A stretch of 64,000 bases of DNA from Reddybacter sp041277045 (GCA_041277045.1 JBGFSY010000001.1:930001-994000); one strand, 5' to 3'. Positions 7,183 to 16,807 are shown, numbered from the stretch's first letter. Notes: a model not told the origin generated them from the letters alone. Program-made: numbers and translations.

Positions 7183-9180
7183 ATGCAATCTCGCCGTGAT
7201 CTTGCCAATGCTATACGCGCGCTCAGTATGGATGCCGTCCAACAGGCCAATAGTGGCCACCCTGGGGCACCCATGGGGATGGCGGATATCGCCGAAGTAC
7301 TGTGGAATGACTATCTCTGCCACAACCCGGCCAATCCGGCCTGGGCCGACCGCGATCGCTTTGTGCTGTCGAATGGTCACGGCTCGATGCTACTTTACTC
7401 CCTGCTTCACCTCACGGGTTATGAGTTGCCCTTGCAGGAGTTAAAAAACTTCCGCCAGTTGCATTCAAAAACAGCGGGTCACCCCGAGCTGGGTGAGGCG
7501 CCAGGTATTGAAACCACCACCGGGCCGTTGGGTCAGGGCCTTGCCAACGCCGTGGGCATGGCGCTGGCGGAGAAAATTCTCGCCGCGCAATTTAATCAGC
7601 CCGGCCACGACGTTGTCGATCACCACACCTATACCTTTCTTGGCGATGGCTGCTTGATGGAAGGCATCTCCCACGAGGCCTGCTCGCTGGCGGGTACGCA
7701 CAAGCTGGGTAAGTTGATCGCCTTTTATGATGACAACGGTATTTCTATCGATGGCGAAGTCGAAGGCTGGTTTACCGATGACACCCCGGCACGTTTTGAA
7801 GCCTACGGCTGGCAGGTCATTCCCAAAGTTGACGGCCACGATGACGAGGCGATAAAAGCCGCGATAGAACAGGCCCGCAGTGAAAATGGCAAGCCAACCT
7901 TGATTTGCTGCCAAACGGTGATTGGCTTTGGTTCACCTGCAAAGCAGGGTACCTCCGGTTGTCACGGCGCGCCCCTCGGTGCGGATGAAATTGCCGCTAC
8001 AAAAGCCGAGCTGGGTTGGAAGCACGGCGCCTTTGTTATCCCCGATACGATTTACGAGGGTTGGTCGGCCAGCGATAAAGGCAGCAAGGCTGAAGCCGAG
8101 TGGCAGCAGCGTTTTGATGCCTATAGTCAGGCTCACCCCGCGCTAGCGGCTGAATTACTGCGCCGCGTTAATGGCGATTTACCGGCGGACTTCTCCGCTC
8201 AGGCCCAGGCTTATGTCGACGAATGTCAGGCCAAGGGCGAATCACCGGCGACGCGCAAAGCCTCACAAAACTGCCTCGATACCTTTGGGCCACTGTTACC
8301 CGAGCTACTCGGCGGTTCGGCTGATCTGGCCGGCTCCAACAATACAATGTGGAAGGGCTGTAAAGACATTAGCGCTGACGAGGCCTCCGGCAACTATCTT
8401 TACTACGGTGTTCGAGAGTTCGGTATGGCGGCGCTGATGAATGGCATCGCTCTGCACGGCGGTTTTATTAACTACGGCGCGACCTTTTTAGTGTTTATGG
8501 AGTACTGCCGCAACGCCGTGCGCATGGCGGCACTCATGAAGCAGCAGAGCATTTTTGTCTTCACTCACGACTCCATTGGTCTCGGCGAAGATGGCCCCAC
8601 GCACCAGCCCGTTGAGCAACTCACCAGCTTGCGCACTACGCCAAATATGAATACCTGGCGTCCCTGCGATACCGTTGAGTCGGCGGTGTGCTGGAAGACC
8701 GCGATTGAGCGTAAAGACGGCCCCTCGGCATTGATCTTTACCCGTCAGGGTTTGCCCCATCAGGCGCGCTCTGCCGAGCAGGTAGCAGCTATTGCCAAAG
8801 GTGCTTACACCCTCGTCGATTGTGATGGTGAGCCGGATATGATTTTGATGGCGACGGGTTCTGAAGTGCAATTGGTTGTTGCCGCGGCGCAAACTCTCAG
8901 CGAGCAGGGCAATAAGGTGCGCGTTGTCTCCATGCCCTGTACCGAGATTTTCGATGCTGAGGATAGGGCCTATCGCGAGTCAGTCTTGCCTTCAAGCGTG
9001 CGCAAGCGCATCGCGGTTGAAGCCCTGCATCAGGATTTCTGGACTAAATACACCGGCCTCGATGGCGCGGTGATTGGCATGAGTACTTTCGGTGCCTCGG
9101 CCCCGGGCCCCGAGTTGATGGAGTACTTCGGTTTCACCGTCGATAACGTGGTTGCCAAAGCTAAGGCGCTGCTTGCTTAG
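7183..9180 (+). CDS. tkt: Transketolase
   Basis: This thiamine-diphosphate enzyme moves two-carbon units between sugar phosphates in the pentose phosphate pathway. The 665 residues show GHPGAPMGMADIAEVLW, LSNGHGSMLLYSL, the ThDP site GDGCLMEGISHEA with the later DDNGISIDG, and HDSIGLGEDGPTHQPVEQL in the pyrimidine-binding domain. I chose ATG 7183 because it gives the family N-terminus MQSRRDLANAIR and has GGAG (7169-7172) upstream. An in-frame ATG at 7144 lies inside the leader hairpin and has no such site. It starts the tkt-epd-pgk-fba group. Confidence 0.97.
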   Translation: MQSRRDLANAIRALSMDAVQQANSGHPGAPMGMADIAEVLWNDYLCHNPANPAWADRDRFVLSNGHGSMLLYSLLHLTGYELPLQELKNFRQLHSKTAGHPELGEAPGIETTTGPLGQGLANAVGMALAEKILAAQFNQPGHDVVDHHTYTFLGDGCLMEGISHEACSLAGTHKLGKLIAFYDDNGISIDGEVEGWFTDDTPARFEAYGWQVIPKVDGHDDEAIKAAIEQARSENGKPTLICCQTVIGFGSPAKQGTSGCHGAPLGADEIAATKAELGWKHGAFVIPDTIYEGWSASDKGSKAEAEWQQRFDAYSQAHPALAAELLRRVNGDLPADFSAQAQAYVDECQAKGESPATRKASQNCLDTFGPLLPELLGGSADLAGSNNTMWKGCKDISADEASGNYLYYGVREFGMAALMNGIALHGGFINYGATFLVFMEYCRNAVRMAALMKQQSIFVFTHDSIGLGEDGPTHQPVEQLTSLRTTPNMNTWRPCDTVESAVCWKTAIERKDGPSALIFTRQGLPHQARSAEQVAAIAKGAYTLVDCDGEPDMILMATGSEVQLVVAAAQTLSEQGNKVRVVSMPCTEIFDAEDRAYRESVLPSSVRKRIAVEALHQDFWTKYTGLDGAVIGMSTFGASAPGPELMEYFGFTVDNVVAKAKALLA

Positions 9181-9195
9181 TCAGGGGCTGCTTAA

Positions 9196-10221
9196 ATGAC
9201 ACTGCGTATAGCCATTAATGGCTTCGGTCGAGTGGGCCGCTGTGTGCTACGCGCATTGCATGAGCGGCACCAGCACTTGGGCGGCAGCTTGCAGGTTGTC
9301 GCCATTAATGAGCTGGCCGACCTCGATACCATTGCCTATCTGACCCGCTATGACTCCACTCACGGCCGCTTTCCGGGCCGTGTTGAGCTGGCGAGTGAAG
9401 GTCGCGAATGCCTGTTGATTGATGGACGTGAAATTCACGTCAGTCATCAGCGTTCATTGGCTGAACTGCCCTGGGCAGAACACGCTATTGATTTGGTGCT
9501 TGAATGTACCGGCACCTTCGCACAGCGCAATATTGCCCAGCAACATATCGATGCCGGTGCTAAAGCTGTGTTGTTTTCGCAGCCTGCCGAAGCCGATATT
9601 GATGCCACGGTGGTGTACGGCATAAATCATCAGCAATTAACGCGTGAGCATAAAATTATTTCAGCGGCATCTTGCACCACCAATTGTGTGGTGCCAGCGA
9701 TTAAAGCGCTGCACGATGCGCTGGGTGTCGAGGCGGGGGTGATTACCACCATCCACTCGGCGATGAATGATCAGCCGGTGCTCGACTCTTATCACCATAC
9801 CGATCTGCGTAAAACCCGCGCGGCCTTTCAGTCGATTATTCCGGTAGAAACCGGTTTGGCGAAGGGCATCGACCGCATATTACCCGAGCTGAGCGGTCGC
9901 TTTGAAGCGCAGGCGATGCGGGTGCCAACGCAAAATGTATCGGCCATCGATTTGTCGGTACAGGTAGGCAGAGACACCAGTAGCGAAGAGGTTAACGCCA
10001 TTCTGCGCGCTGCCAGTGAAGGGCCCTTGAGTAATATTCTCGGCTTTACCGAAGAGCCGCTGGCATCCTGTGATTTTAATCACGACGCCCACTCAGGCAT
10101 CGTCGATGCCAGCCAGACCCGCGTCGGTGGCGAGCGTTTAGTAAAAGTCTTGCTATGGTTTGATAACGAATGGGGCTATGCCAATCGTATGCTTGACCTT
10201 GTTGAATTTTGGAAGGGCTGA
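9196..10221 (+). CDS. epd: Erythrose-4-phosphate dehydrogenase (GAPDH family)
   Basis: The 341-residue NAD enzyme belongs to the GAPDH family. INGFGRVGRCVLRAL binds NAD, and SAASCTTN holds the catalytic Cys160. The segment TTIHSAMNDQPVLDSYH, with SAMNDQ where glycolytic GAPDH has SYTGDQ, and the following RAAFQSIIPVETG match Epd rather than GapA. Epd oxidises erythrose-4-phosphate to 4-phosphoerythronate for pyridoxal phosphate synthesis. The gene is 15 bases after tkt, whose product releases or consumes erythrose-4-phosphate, and is followed by pgk. Residual GAPDH activity cannot be excluded. Confidence 0.9.
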   Translation: MTLRIAINGFGRVGRCVLRALHERHQHLGGSLQVVAINELADLDTIAYLTRYDSTHGRFPGRVELASEGRECLLIDGREIHVSHQRSLAELPWAEHAIDLVLECTGTFAQRNIAQQHIDAGAKAVLFSQPAEADIDATVVYGINHQQLTREHKIISAASCTTNCVVPAIKALHDALGVEAGVITTIHSAMNDQPVLDSYHHTDLRKTRAAFQSIIPVETGLAKGIDRILPELSGRFEAQAMRVPTQNVSAIDLSVQVGRDTSSEEVNAILRAASEGPLSNILGFTEEPLASCDFNHDAHSGIVDASQTRVGGERLVKVLLWFDNEWGYANRMLDLVEFWKG

Positions 10222-10319
10222 GTATTGGAAAGGCTGGGATTCGGCAGGCTGACTACTGGCAGCGTACACATCACTAAGATTAAATTTTGACGTAAGCAGC
10301 AGAAGGAAACGCAAACACA

Positions 10320-11483
10320 ATGACTATCAAGTTAATGACAAGTCTCGATCTCGCCAATCAGCGGGTGCTTATACGGGAAGACTTGAACGTACCCATTAAA
10401 GAAGGCGCGGTAAGTTCTGATGCGCGCATTCGTGCGGCGCTGCCGACTATTCGTGCGGCGATGGCAGCGGGTGCAAAAGTTTTGTTGATGTCCCACCTCG
10501 GTCGCCCCGTTGAAGGCGAGGCTGACAGTGCATTTTCACTGCAACCCGTGGCGGCTCATTTGAGTGGCTTGCTGGGCTGTGACGTGCCGGTGATTAGCGA
10601 CTGGCGCGATGGTGTCGATGTCGCCAGTGGTAACGTCGCACTGCTCGAAAATGTGCGCTTTAACAAAGGCGAGAAAAAGAATGATGAGGCCCTGGCAAAA
10701 GCCTATGCCAGCCTCTGCGATATTTTTGTAATGGATGCCTTCGGTACGGCCCATCGGGCACAGGCATCTACCCACGGCGTTGCTCGCTTTGCCAAAGTTG
10801 CCTGTGCAGGGCCATTGTTAGCCGGTGAACTGGATGCGCTGGCGAAAGCTCTCGCCGCACCAGCGAAGCCCGTCGTCGCCATTGTTGGTGGTGCGAAAGT
10901 GTCTACCAAAATCGAAGTACTCGAAGCATTGTCGGATAAGGTCGATCAACTGATCGTTGGCGGCGGTATAGCCAATACCTTTTTAGCCGCTGCAGGCAAG
11001 CCCGTTGGCAAGTCACTGTGCGAACATGATTTAACAGACGTTGCCCGTGGGCTAATGGAAAAATGCGATATTCCTTTACCGACGGATGTGGTGGTTGGCA
11101 GCGAGTTTTCGGAGCAGGCTGAAGCCACGCTAAAGTCGGCCGATGATGTCAGTGAAGGCGATATGATTTTTGATATCGGCCCCGATACAGCGGCTAAACT
11201 TGCCACCATTCTGCAAGATGCCGGTACTATTATCTGGAATGGCCCGGTCGGTGTATTTGAATTCGACCAGTTTGGCGCAGGCACCGAAGCAATTGCCCGA
11301 GCCATCGCTACGAACAAGGGTTTTTCCATCGCCGGTGGCGGTGATACTTTAGCGGCAGTGGATAAATACGCCATCGCCGATGACGTCAGTTATATCTCTA
11401 CCGGTGGCGGTGCCTTCCTCGAATATGTCGAGGGCAAAACCCTGCCCGCAGTGGCAATGTTAGAAGAACGTGGTGACGATTAA
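10320..11483 (+). CDS. pgk: Phosphoglycerate kinase
   Basis: Pgk transfers phosphate between 1,3-bisphosphoglycerate and ADP in glycolysis and gluconeogenesis. The 387 residues are the usual bacterial length. The substrate-binding N-domain has LIREDLNVPIKEG and MSHLGRP. The nucleotide C-domain has VAIVGGAKVSTKIEVL and the C-terminal IAGGGDTLAAVDKY. It follows epd after 98 bases and precedes fba, as in Pseudomonas and E. coli. A purine-rich AGAAGGAAA run lies upstream of the ATG. Confidence 0.98.
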   Translation: MTIKLMTSLDLANQRVLIREDLNVPIKEGAVSSDARIRAALPTIRAAMAAGAKVLLMSHLGRPVEGEADSAFSLQPVAAHLSGLLGCDVPVISDWRDGVDVASGNVALLENVRFNKGEKKNDEALAKAYASLCDIFVMDAFGTAHRAQASTHGVARFAKVACAGPLLAGELDALAKALAAPAKPVVAIVGGAKVSTKIEVLEALSDKVDQLIVGGGIANTFLAAAGKPVGKSLCEHDLTDVARGLMEKCDIPLPTDVVVGSEFSEQAEATLKSADDVSEGDMIFDIGPDTAAKLATILQDAGTIIWNGPVGVFEFDQFGAGTEAIARAIATNKGFSIAGGGDTLAAVDKYAIADDVSYISTGGGAFLEYVEGKTLPAVAMLEERGDD

Positions 11484-11487
11484 CACC

Positions 11488-11511
11488 CCCTAAAACCTGC
11501 CCGCTTTAGGG
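11488..11511 (+). other. Hairpin between pgk and fba
   Basis: CCCTAAA (11488-11494) and TTTAGGG (11505-11511) form a perfect 7-base stem with a 10-base loop, just after the pgk stop. No T-run follows, so it more likely marks RNA processing or partial termination within the operon than a full terminator. Confidence 0.45.
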
Positions 11512-11542
11512 TTAAATATTAACGAGAAATAAGGAAGCAATT

Positions 11543-12607
11543 ATGGCTTTAATCAGCATGCGTCAAATGTTGGATCACGCCGCAGAGCGCCAGTACGGCG
11601 TACCGGCGTTCAACGTCAACAACCTCGAGCAAATGCGCGCCATTATGGAAGCTGCTGACCAAACTAACTCGCCGGTGATTGTGCAAGCCTCTGCCGGTGC
11701 GAGAAAATATGCCGGTGCGCCGTTTTTACGCCACCTCATTCTCGCCGCCATTGAAGAATTCCCCCATATTCCCGTGGTCATGCATCAAGATCACGGTACT
11801 AGTCCCGCCATTTGCCAGCGCTCAATACAACTGGGTTTTTCATCGGTAATGATGGACGGCTCCCTCGAAGAAGACGGCAAAACCCCTTCCAGCTACGAAT
11901 ACAATGTTGAGGTTACGCGCCGTGTGGTGGAGATGGCCCATGCCGGTGGCGTGTCTGTTGAGGGTGAGCTGGGTTGTCTGGGCTCGCTAGAAACCGGCCA
12001 GGCAGGTGAAGAGGATGGCGTTGGTGCTGAAGGCACTTTGAGCCAGGAACAAATGCTTACCGACCCCGATGAAGCGGCTGACTTTGTTGCCAAAACCGAT
12101 GTCGATGCCTTGGCGATTGCCATCGGCACCTCCCACGGCGCCTATAAATTCACCCGTCCACCGACAGGTGATGTGCTTGCTATTAGTCGTATAAAAGAAA
12201 TTCACGCGCGCATTCCCAATACGCACCTGGTCATGCACGGCTCATCGGCTGTGCCCCAGGACTGGCTGGCAATAATTAATGAGTTCGGTGGTGACATTCC
12301 CGAGACTTACGGTGTGCCGGTTGAAGAAGTGATGGAAGGCATTAAGCACGGTGTACGCAAGGTCAATATTGATACCGATTTACGCCTCGCATCAACGGGT
12401 GCCATGCGCCGCTACATGGCGCAGAATCCTGCAGACTTTGACCCGCGCAAATATCTGGCGGCGGCGACCACAGCGATGAAGGACATTTGTGTTGCCCGCT
12501 ATGAATCCTTTGGTGCGGCGGGAAATGCCGATAAAATTAAGGCGCTCAGCTTGGATGCGATATCGCTAAGTTATGCGGCAGGTGAGCTGACTCAGCAGGT
12601 TAGCTAA
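11543..12607 (+). CDS. fba: Class II fructose-1,6-bisphosphate aldolase
   Basis: This zinc-dependent aldolase interconverts fructose-1,6-bisphosphate with glyceraldehyde-3-phosphate and dihydroxyacetone phosphate. The 354 residues are of the long class IIB (CbbA-like) type. Metal and substrate marks are VMHQDHGTSP with the zinc His residues, VEGELGCLG, THLVMHGSSAVP, and VNIDTDLRLASTGAMRR. RBS AAGGAAG stands 6-7 bases before the ATG. It is the last gene of the tkt-epd-pgk-fba group and is closed by a strong terminator. Confidence 0.97.
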   Translation: MALISMRQMLDHAAERQYGVPAFNVNNLEQMRAIMEAADQTNSPVIVQASAGARKYAGAPFLRHLILAAIEEFPHIPVVMHQDHGTSPAICQRSIQLGFSSVMMDGSLEEDGKTPSSYEYNVEVTRRVVEMAHAGGVSVEGELGCLGSLETGQAGEEDGVGAEGTLSQEQMLTDPDEAADFVAKTDVDALAIAIGTSHGAYKFTRPPTGDVLAISRIKEIHARIPNTHLVMHGSSAVPQDWLAIINEFGGDIPETYGVPVEEVMEGIKHGVRKVNIDTDLRLASTGAMRRYMAQNPADFDPRKYLAAATTAMKDICVARYESFGAAGNADKIKALSLDAISLSYAAGELTQQVS

Positions 12608-12626
12608 CACGCCGTTCTTTTAAATT

Positions 12627-12672
12627 AAAAAGCCCCGAGCAATTCGACGTTGCCTGGGGCCTTTTAGTTTTC
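12627..12672. terminator. Bidirectional terminator between fba and aroE
   Basis: AAAAAGCCCC (12627-12635) faces GGGGCCTTTT (12656-12665), with an inner AGCAA/TTGC pairing, making a GC-rich stem flanked by A and T runs. It would end fba transcripts rightward and aroE transcripts leftward. Confidence 0.8.
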
Positions 12673-12694
12673 AGGGTTTGACGTGAGTGGACGG

Positions 12695-13522
12695 CTACAT
12701 TGCCGTGCGAATTGAGCTAATCACGCCCGCAGTTTCAGGCCGCACACCACGCCAAAGCGTAAAGGCTTCTGCAGCCTGCTCGACTAACATGCCCAAACCA
12801 TCAGCCGTTTGCTGTGCGCCCTGCTCGTGCATCCAGCGCATAAAAGGTGTGGCTTCGGCGGCATACATCATGTCGTAGCCCTGTGTCTTTGCCGTCAGTA
12901 CGCTGTTGGGTAGTGGTGCAATTTCGCCCGCCAGGCTGGCGCTAGTGCCGTTGATGATGAGATCGAAATGGCCGCTTTCTGTTAGTTCGTCAAAGCCACA
13001 GCCCTGAATATTACCGAGGTCTGCAAAGTCGCGGGCCAGTTTTTGTGCCTTGCTGATGGTGCGGTTAGCGATGACGATGATGGCGGGGTGTTGTTGTAAC
13101 AGAGGCTCTAATACACCCATGACAGCACCACCGGCCCCGACAAGTAGTATTTTCTTGCCTTCAATGGCCCAGCCAAGATTGGTGCTGATATCACACACCA
13201 GGCCAATGCCATCGGTGTTATCGCCGAGTATCTTCCCGTCATTTTGATGAATCAGTGTGTTCACTGCACCGGCGCGACGGGCGCGTTCACTGAGTTCGTC
13301 GGCGAAGGTAAAGGCGTCCTGTTTGAAGGGCACGGTGATATTTAAGCCCTTGCCCCCGTCTTTGAAAAAGTTACGGGCCGCAGACTGAAATTGATCGGCT
13401 TCGACCAGGGTGCTGACATAGTTGATGTCCTGCCCCGTTAGCTCGGCAAAAGCACTGTGAATTTGTGGTGAGCGGCTGTGCTTAATCGGGTTGCCAAAAA
13501 CGGCGTACTGGTCTGTCATCAT
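12695..13522 (-). CDS. aroE: Shikimate dehydrogenase
   Basis: AroE reduces 3-dehydroshikimate to shikimate with NADPH in aromatic amino acid synthesis. The 275-residue protein has the shikimate-binding GNPIKHSRSPQIH, the catalytic Lys in TVPFKQDAF, NTDGIGLV with the catalytic Asp, and the dinucleotide loop VGAGGAVMGVL. A TTG at 13525 precedes two consecutive ATG codons; I take the ATG at 13522. It lies 11 bases after hemF on the same strand, the order seen in Pseudomonas. Confidence 0.96.
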   Translation of the reverse strand: MMTDQYAVFGNPIKHSRSPQIHSAFAELTGQDINYVSTLVEADQFQSAARNFFKDGGKGLNITVPFKQDAFTFADELSERARRAGAVNTLIHQNDGKILGDNTDGIGLVCDISTNLGWAIEGKKILLVGAGGAVMGVLEPLLQQHPAIIVIANRTISKAQKLARDFADLGNIQGCGFDELTESGHFDLIINGTSASLAGEIAPLPNSVLTAKTQGYDMMYAAEATPFMRWMHEQGAQQTADGLGMLVEQAAEAFTLWRGVRPETAGVISSIRTAM

Positions 13523-13533
13523 CAAAAAGCCGC

Positions 13534-14442
13534 TTAGCTGTTAACCCAGTCACGGGGCGGGAGGAAGGTGTCGTAGAGTTCGGCCTCTTCACTGCCGGGT
13601 TCGGGGTGCCAGTCGTATTGCCAGCTAACCTGGGGCGGTAATGACATTAAAATGGACTCTGTGCGACCGCCCGATTGCAGGCCAAATAGTGTGCCTCGGT
13701 CGAAAACCAGGTTGAATTCAACATAGCGGCCCCGGCGATACAGCTGGAAGTTCTTTTGTTTCTCGGTATAGGGCCGACCGGCGTGTTTTTTGACGATGGG
13801 GGCATAGGCTTCGGTGTAGCTGTCGCCGATAGCGCGCATCAGGGCGAAGCTGTCATCAAAGCCGAGTTTGTTAAAGTCATCGAAAAACAGGCCGCCGACA
13901 CCGCGAGCTTCGTCTCTATGTTTGAGATGAAAGTAGGTGTCGCACCACTCTTTAAAACGCGGGTAGATGTCTTTACCAAAGGGATCGCAAGCGGCTTTGG
14001 CGGTGGTGTGCCACTGTTTGCAGTCGGCTTCATCACCGTAATAGGGGGTGAGATCGTAACCGCCGCCGAACCACCAAACGGGTTCTTCACCCTCTTGTTC
14101 AGCAATGAAAAAGCGCACGTTGGCGTGGGATGTTGGCACCAACGGGTTGAGGGGGTGTATCACCAGCGAAACGCCCATGGCTTCAAAGGAGCGCCCGGCG
14201 AGTTCGGGCCGAGCGACAGTAGCCGAGGGGGGTAATTGCGTGCCGTAGACGTGGGAGAAGTTAACGCCGCCCTTTTCGAACACCGAGCCATTTTCGATAA
14301 CACGAGTGCGACCTCCGCCGCCGCCCTCCCTGTCCCAGGCGTCTTCACGAAACTTGGCGCTGGGCTCCAGCTTTTGTAATTGCTGGCAAATGCGGTCCTG
14401 TAAATCGAGCAGATATTCTTTAACGGCGCTGCTGTCGACCAT
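13534..14442 (-). CDS. hemF: Oxygen-dependent coproporphyrinogen III oxidase
   Basis: HemF carries out aerobic oxidative decarboxylation of coproporphyrinogen III to protoporphyrinogen IX in heme synthesis. The 302 residues include RVIENGSVFEKGGVNFSHV, PLVPTSHANVRFF, GGYDLTPYYGDEADC, and the C-terminal GRYVEFNLVFDRGTLFGLQ. Its presence shows an aerobic lifestyle. It sits between tsaC and aroE, again as in Pseudomonas, and the gaps of 11 to 24 bases suggest one transcript. Confidence 0.98.
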   Translation of the reverse strand: MVDSSAVKEYLLDLQDRICQQLQKLEPSAKFREDAWDREGGGGGRTRVIENGSVFEKGGVNFSHVYGTQLPPSATVARPELAGRSFEAMGVSLVIHPLNPLVPTSHANVRFFIAEQEGEEPVWWFGGGYDLTPYYGDEADCKQWHTTAKAACDPFGKDIYPRFKEWCDTYFHLKHRDEARGVGGLFFDDFNKLGFDDSFALMRAIGDSYTEAYAPIVKKHAGRPYTEKQKNFQLYRRGRYVEFNLVFDRGTLFGLQSGGRTESILMSLPPQVSWQYDWHPEPGSEEAELYDTFLPPRDWVNS

Positions 14443-14466
14443 GGTGTCTTCCTCGTGATGTGTGGC

Positions 14467-15039
14467 TTAGCTGGCGGCGCGAATAACTTCGCCCGTCACC
14501 AGATTGCGGATTTCGCTCGGCATGGCGGCGTGTCCGATACTGCCGGGGGTGTAAGCATCAAGGGTATTGCCGAAATACGCTTTGACCTTCATCAATGATT
14601 TTGCTGGTGGCAGGCCCTGGGGGTTGGCTGATGTGGATACCAGCGGGCCACCAAAAGCCCGGCTCAGTGCCGCGGCCACCGGGTGGGCGGTGACGCGCAG
14701 TGCGAGAGTGTCACGACCGCCGCTGATCCAGGGGGAGGCATGGTGATTATTGGGGATTAACCAGGTGATTGCCGCGGGCCAACTGTTTTGCAGTTGCTTA
14801 AGAAGAGCGGGGCTTAAACCGTGTAAATAAGGCGCAAATAGGGCGATATCGGCGGCGATTAAAATCAGGCCTTTGCGGGGATCGCGTCTTTTCAGGGCGA
14901 GCAGGTTTTGTACGGCACCGTGGTTTTCGGGGTCGCAGCCCAAGCCCCATACGGCCTCTGTCGGATAGGCGATGATGCCACCTTTGTGCAGGCTGGCTGC
15001 GGCCCGGCGAATACCCGGTCGCAGCGCAAGGTTGGTCAC
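14467..15039 (-). CDS. tsaC: Threonylcarbamoyl-AMP synthase TsaC (YrdC/Sua5 family)
   Basis: TsaC makes threonylcarbamoyl-AMP from threonine, bicarbonate and ATP for the t6A37 modification of ANN-decoding tRNAs. The 190 residues equal the short TsaC form without the Sua5 C-terminal domain. YrdC-domain marks are GGIIAYPTEAVWGLGCDP, LKRRDPRKGLILIA, and VSTSANPQGLPPA. It is 3 bases from the purE stop, so the two are translationally close, and hemF follows. Confidence 0.95.
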   Translation of the reverse strand: MTNLALRPGIRRAAASLHKGGIIAYPTEAVWGLGCDPENHGAVQNLLALKRRDPRKGLILIAADIALFAPYLHGLSPALLKQLQNSWPAAITWLIPNNHHASPWISGGRDTLALRVTAHPVAAALSRAFGGPLVSTSANPQGLPPAKSLMKVKAYFGNTLDAYTPGSIGHAAMPSEIRNLVTGEVIRAAS

Positions 15040-15042
15040 GGC

Positions 15043-15558
15043 TTAAGCCTTAGCTCGGGCCTGCAGTTTAACCTGTAGGGCCTGGTCTTTTTCGATCACA
15101 ATCTGAGCATTGGCAGCGCGCTCGTCGAGCAGACGTTGATGCAGTGCCGGGTCGCCACCTGCGATAATTTGCGCGGCCAGATACGCAGCATTTTTGGCAC
15201 CGGCCTTGCCAATGGCGACGGTGGCGACGGGAATACCACCGGGCATTTGCACGGTCGATAGCAGGGCATCGAGACCTTCGAGGGAGCCATTAATGGGTAC
15301 GCCGATAACGGGTCGCAAAGTGAGTGCAGCGACAGCGCCAGCCAGGTGAGCGGCCATGCCGGCAGCACAAATAAAGGCCGCGCAACCGCGCTCATCGGCA
15401 GAGATCACATAGTCGTGAGTGACCGCAGGCGTGCGGTGGGCGGAGGTGACCTTCGCTTCGAAAGGTACACCGAGTTTGTTGAGCACGTCAAAACTGGCTT
15501 CCATAATGGGAAGGTCGGAGTCGGAGCCCATTAAGATGGCGACAAAAGGTTTGCTCAT
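15043..15558 (-). CDS. purE: N5-carboxyaminoimidazole ribonucleotide mutase PurE
   Basis: PurE (class I) converts N5-CAIR to CAIR in purine synthesis. Marks are AILMGSDSDLPIM, VTSAHRTPAVTHDYV, and CAAGMAAHLAGAVAA. I start it at 15558 (MSKPFVAI), which gives 171 residues and a GAGG site 8 bases upstream. The open frame runs 11 codons further back, but those residues are not family-like. purK, its usual partner, is not beside it in this window. The gene is followed by tsaC. Confidence 0.96.
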   Translation of the reverse strand: MSKPFVAILMGSDSDLPIMEASFDVLNKLGVPFEAKVTSAHRTPAVTHDYVISADERGCAAFICAAGMAAHLAGAVAALTLRPVIGVPINGSLEGLDALLSTVQMPGGIPVATVAIGKAGAKNAAYLAAQIIAGGDPALHQRLLDERAANAQIVIEKDQALQVKLQARAKA

Positions 15559-15633
15559 GGCGGCAGCCTCGCTGGCTGTAAAAAAACGCACAGGCTACCG
15601 GAAGACGTTGCTGAGGGCAATCAGGGAGGGTGG

Positions 15634-16743
15634 CTATCTCAGCCGGTTATACATTCCGGCCCGTTGTTCAACCCAATCCTCCAGTTCGAGTTGTACTAAT
15701 AGCCCGCTGAGTGCGGCCGGTGCGAGTTGAGTGCGTGCCATCAGGGTGTCCAAATCGGTGGGGTCAAAGCCGAGTGCGTTGAGTATCTTATTCGAGGTGT
15801 CATCAAGGCTGTTAATATTGTCTGAGGCGGCTGTCTGCTTCGCCCCTTCTGCTTTGTAGGCCAGCATGCCGCCGAGCTCGTTAATGATGTCATCTGCCGT
15901 TTCAACCAGTGCTGCGCCCTGCCGGATGAGCTGGTGACAACCCTTGGCGCTGGGGTTGTGGATGGAGCTGGGTATGGCAAAAACTTCTCGTCCCTGTTCC
16001 ATGGCCAGACGGGCGGTAATCAGCGAGCCGCTTTTCAGCGCCGCTTCAACCACTAGCACGCCAAGACTCAGGCCACTGATAATGCGATTGCGCTGGGGGA
16101 AGTTGCCGGGGCGTGCTGGTGTGCCGGGTGGTAATTCAGAAACGATGGCCCCGCCTTTGGCAATAATGTCTTCGTACAGGGTTTGATGGCGTCGTGGATA
16201 AATGATGTCGACACCGGTGCCGAGCACGGCGATGGTTTTACCTGTTTCAATAGCGCCCAGGTGGGCTGCGCCGTCAATACCCAGGGCCAGACCGCTGGTG
16301 ATGACAAAGCCGCTATTGGCTAAATGGCGAGCGAATGCGCGGGCATTTTGTTGTCCGGCTGCAGAGTGGTGTCGGCTGCCGACGATGGCTATTTGTGGCA
16401 AATTCAAGATGCCGGTATTGCCCTTAACGAAGAGCAGGGCAGGGGGTGTGTCAATTTCACGCAACAGGGCGGGGTAGTCGAGTGACGATATGAGAACGAT
16501 GTCGATACCGTTGCTTAAACAAGTGTCGAGAGTTTCCTGTACGAGGTGGTTGAAGTCATCAGGCCTGGCTCGATAGGCATTAAGCCCCTTACGGTATGCA
16601 GGTTTGACGGTGCTTATTGGAGCTTGCAGGGCTTTGGCAAAGGAGCCAAATTGCTGGTGGAGTTTGCTGAGGGCAACGGAGCCGATGCCGGGGAGCGTTT
16701 GAAGTACGAGGGCGCATTCGCGCTCAGTGATCATAGGTCCCAT
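15634..16743 (-). CDS. dprA: DNA processing protein DprA
   Basis: DprA binds incoming single-stranded DNA and loads RecA during natural transformation. The 369 residues contain an N-terminal helical region, then the Rossmann-like core with IAIVGSRHHSAAGQQNA, GFVITSGLALGIDGAAHLGA, AVLGTGVDIIYPRRH, and PARPGNFPQRNRIISGLS. A C-terminal winged-helix segment ends the protein. The start could be 16743 or the ATG three codons later at 16734. It follows the LysM gene, as in Pseudomonas. With the pilin operon and a CoiA-like gene in the same window it raises the possibility of competence. Confidence 0.95.
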   Translation of the reverse strand: MGPMITERECALVLQTLPGIGSVALSKLHQQFGSFAKALQAPISTVKPAYRKGLNAYRARPDDFNHLVQETLDTCLSNGIDIVLISSLDYPALLREIDTPPALLFVKGNTGILNLPQIAIVGSRHHSAAGQQNARAFARHLANSGFVITSGLALGIDGAAHLGAIETGKTIAVLGTGVDIIYPRRHQTLYEDIIAKGGAIVSELPPGTPARPGNFPQRNRIISGLSLGVLVVEAALKSGSLITARLAMEQGREVFAIPSSIHNPSAKGCHQLIRQGAALVETADDIINELGGMLAYKAEGAKQTAASDNINSLDDTSNKILNALGFDPTDLDTLMARTQLAPAALSGLLVQLELEDWVEQRAGMYNRLR

Positions 16744-16807
16744 CCTTGGGGGTGTTTCTTGATTTGAGGAGAGAGCTAGGCCTTAGCCCTCTCCTCAAAA
16801 TGTAAGG

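Noticed and set aside
16546..16767. Open frames opposite dprA, hemF, fba and other genes
   Set aside because: They lie antisense to well-supported genes and show no family resemblance, and fit the frame bias of the real gene.
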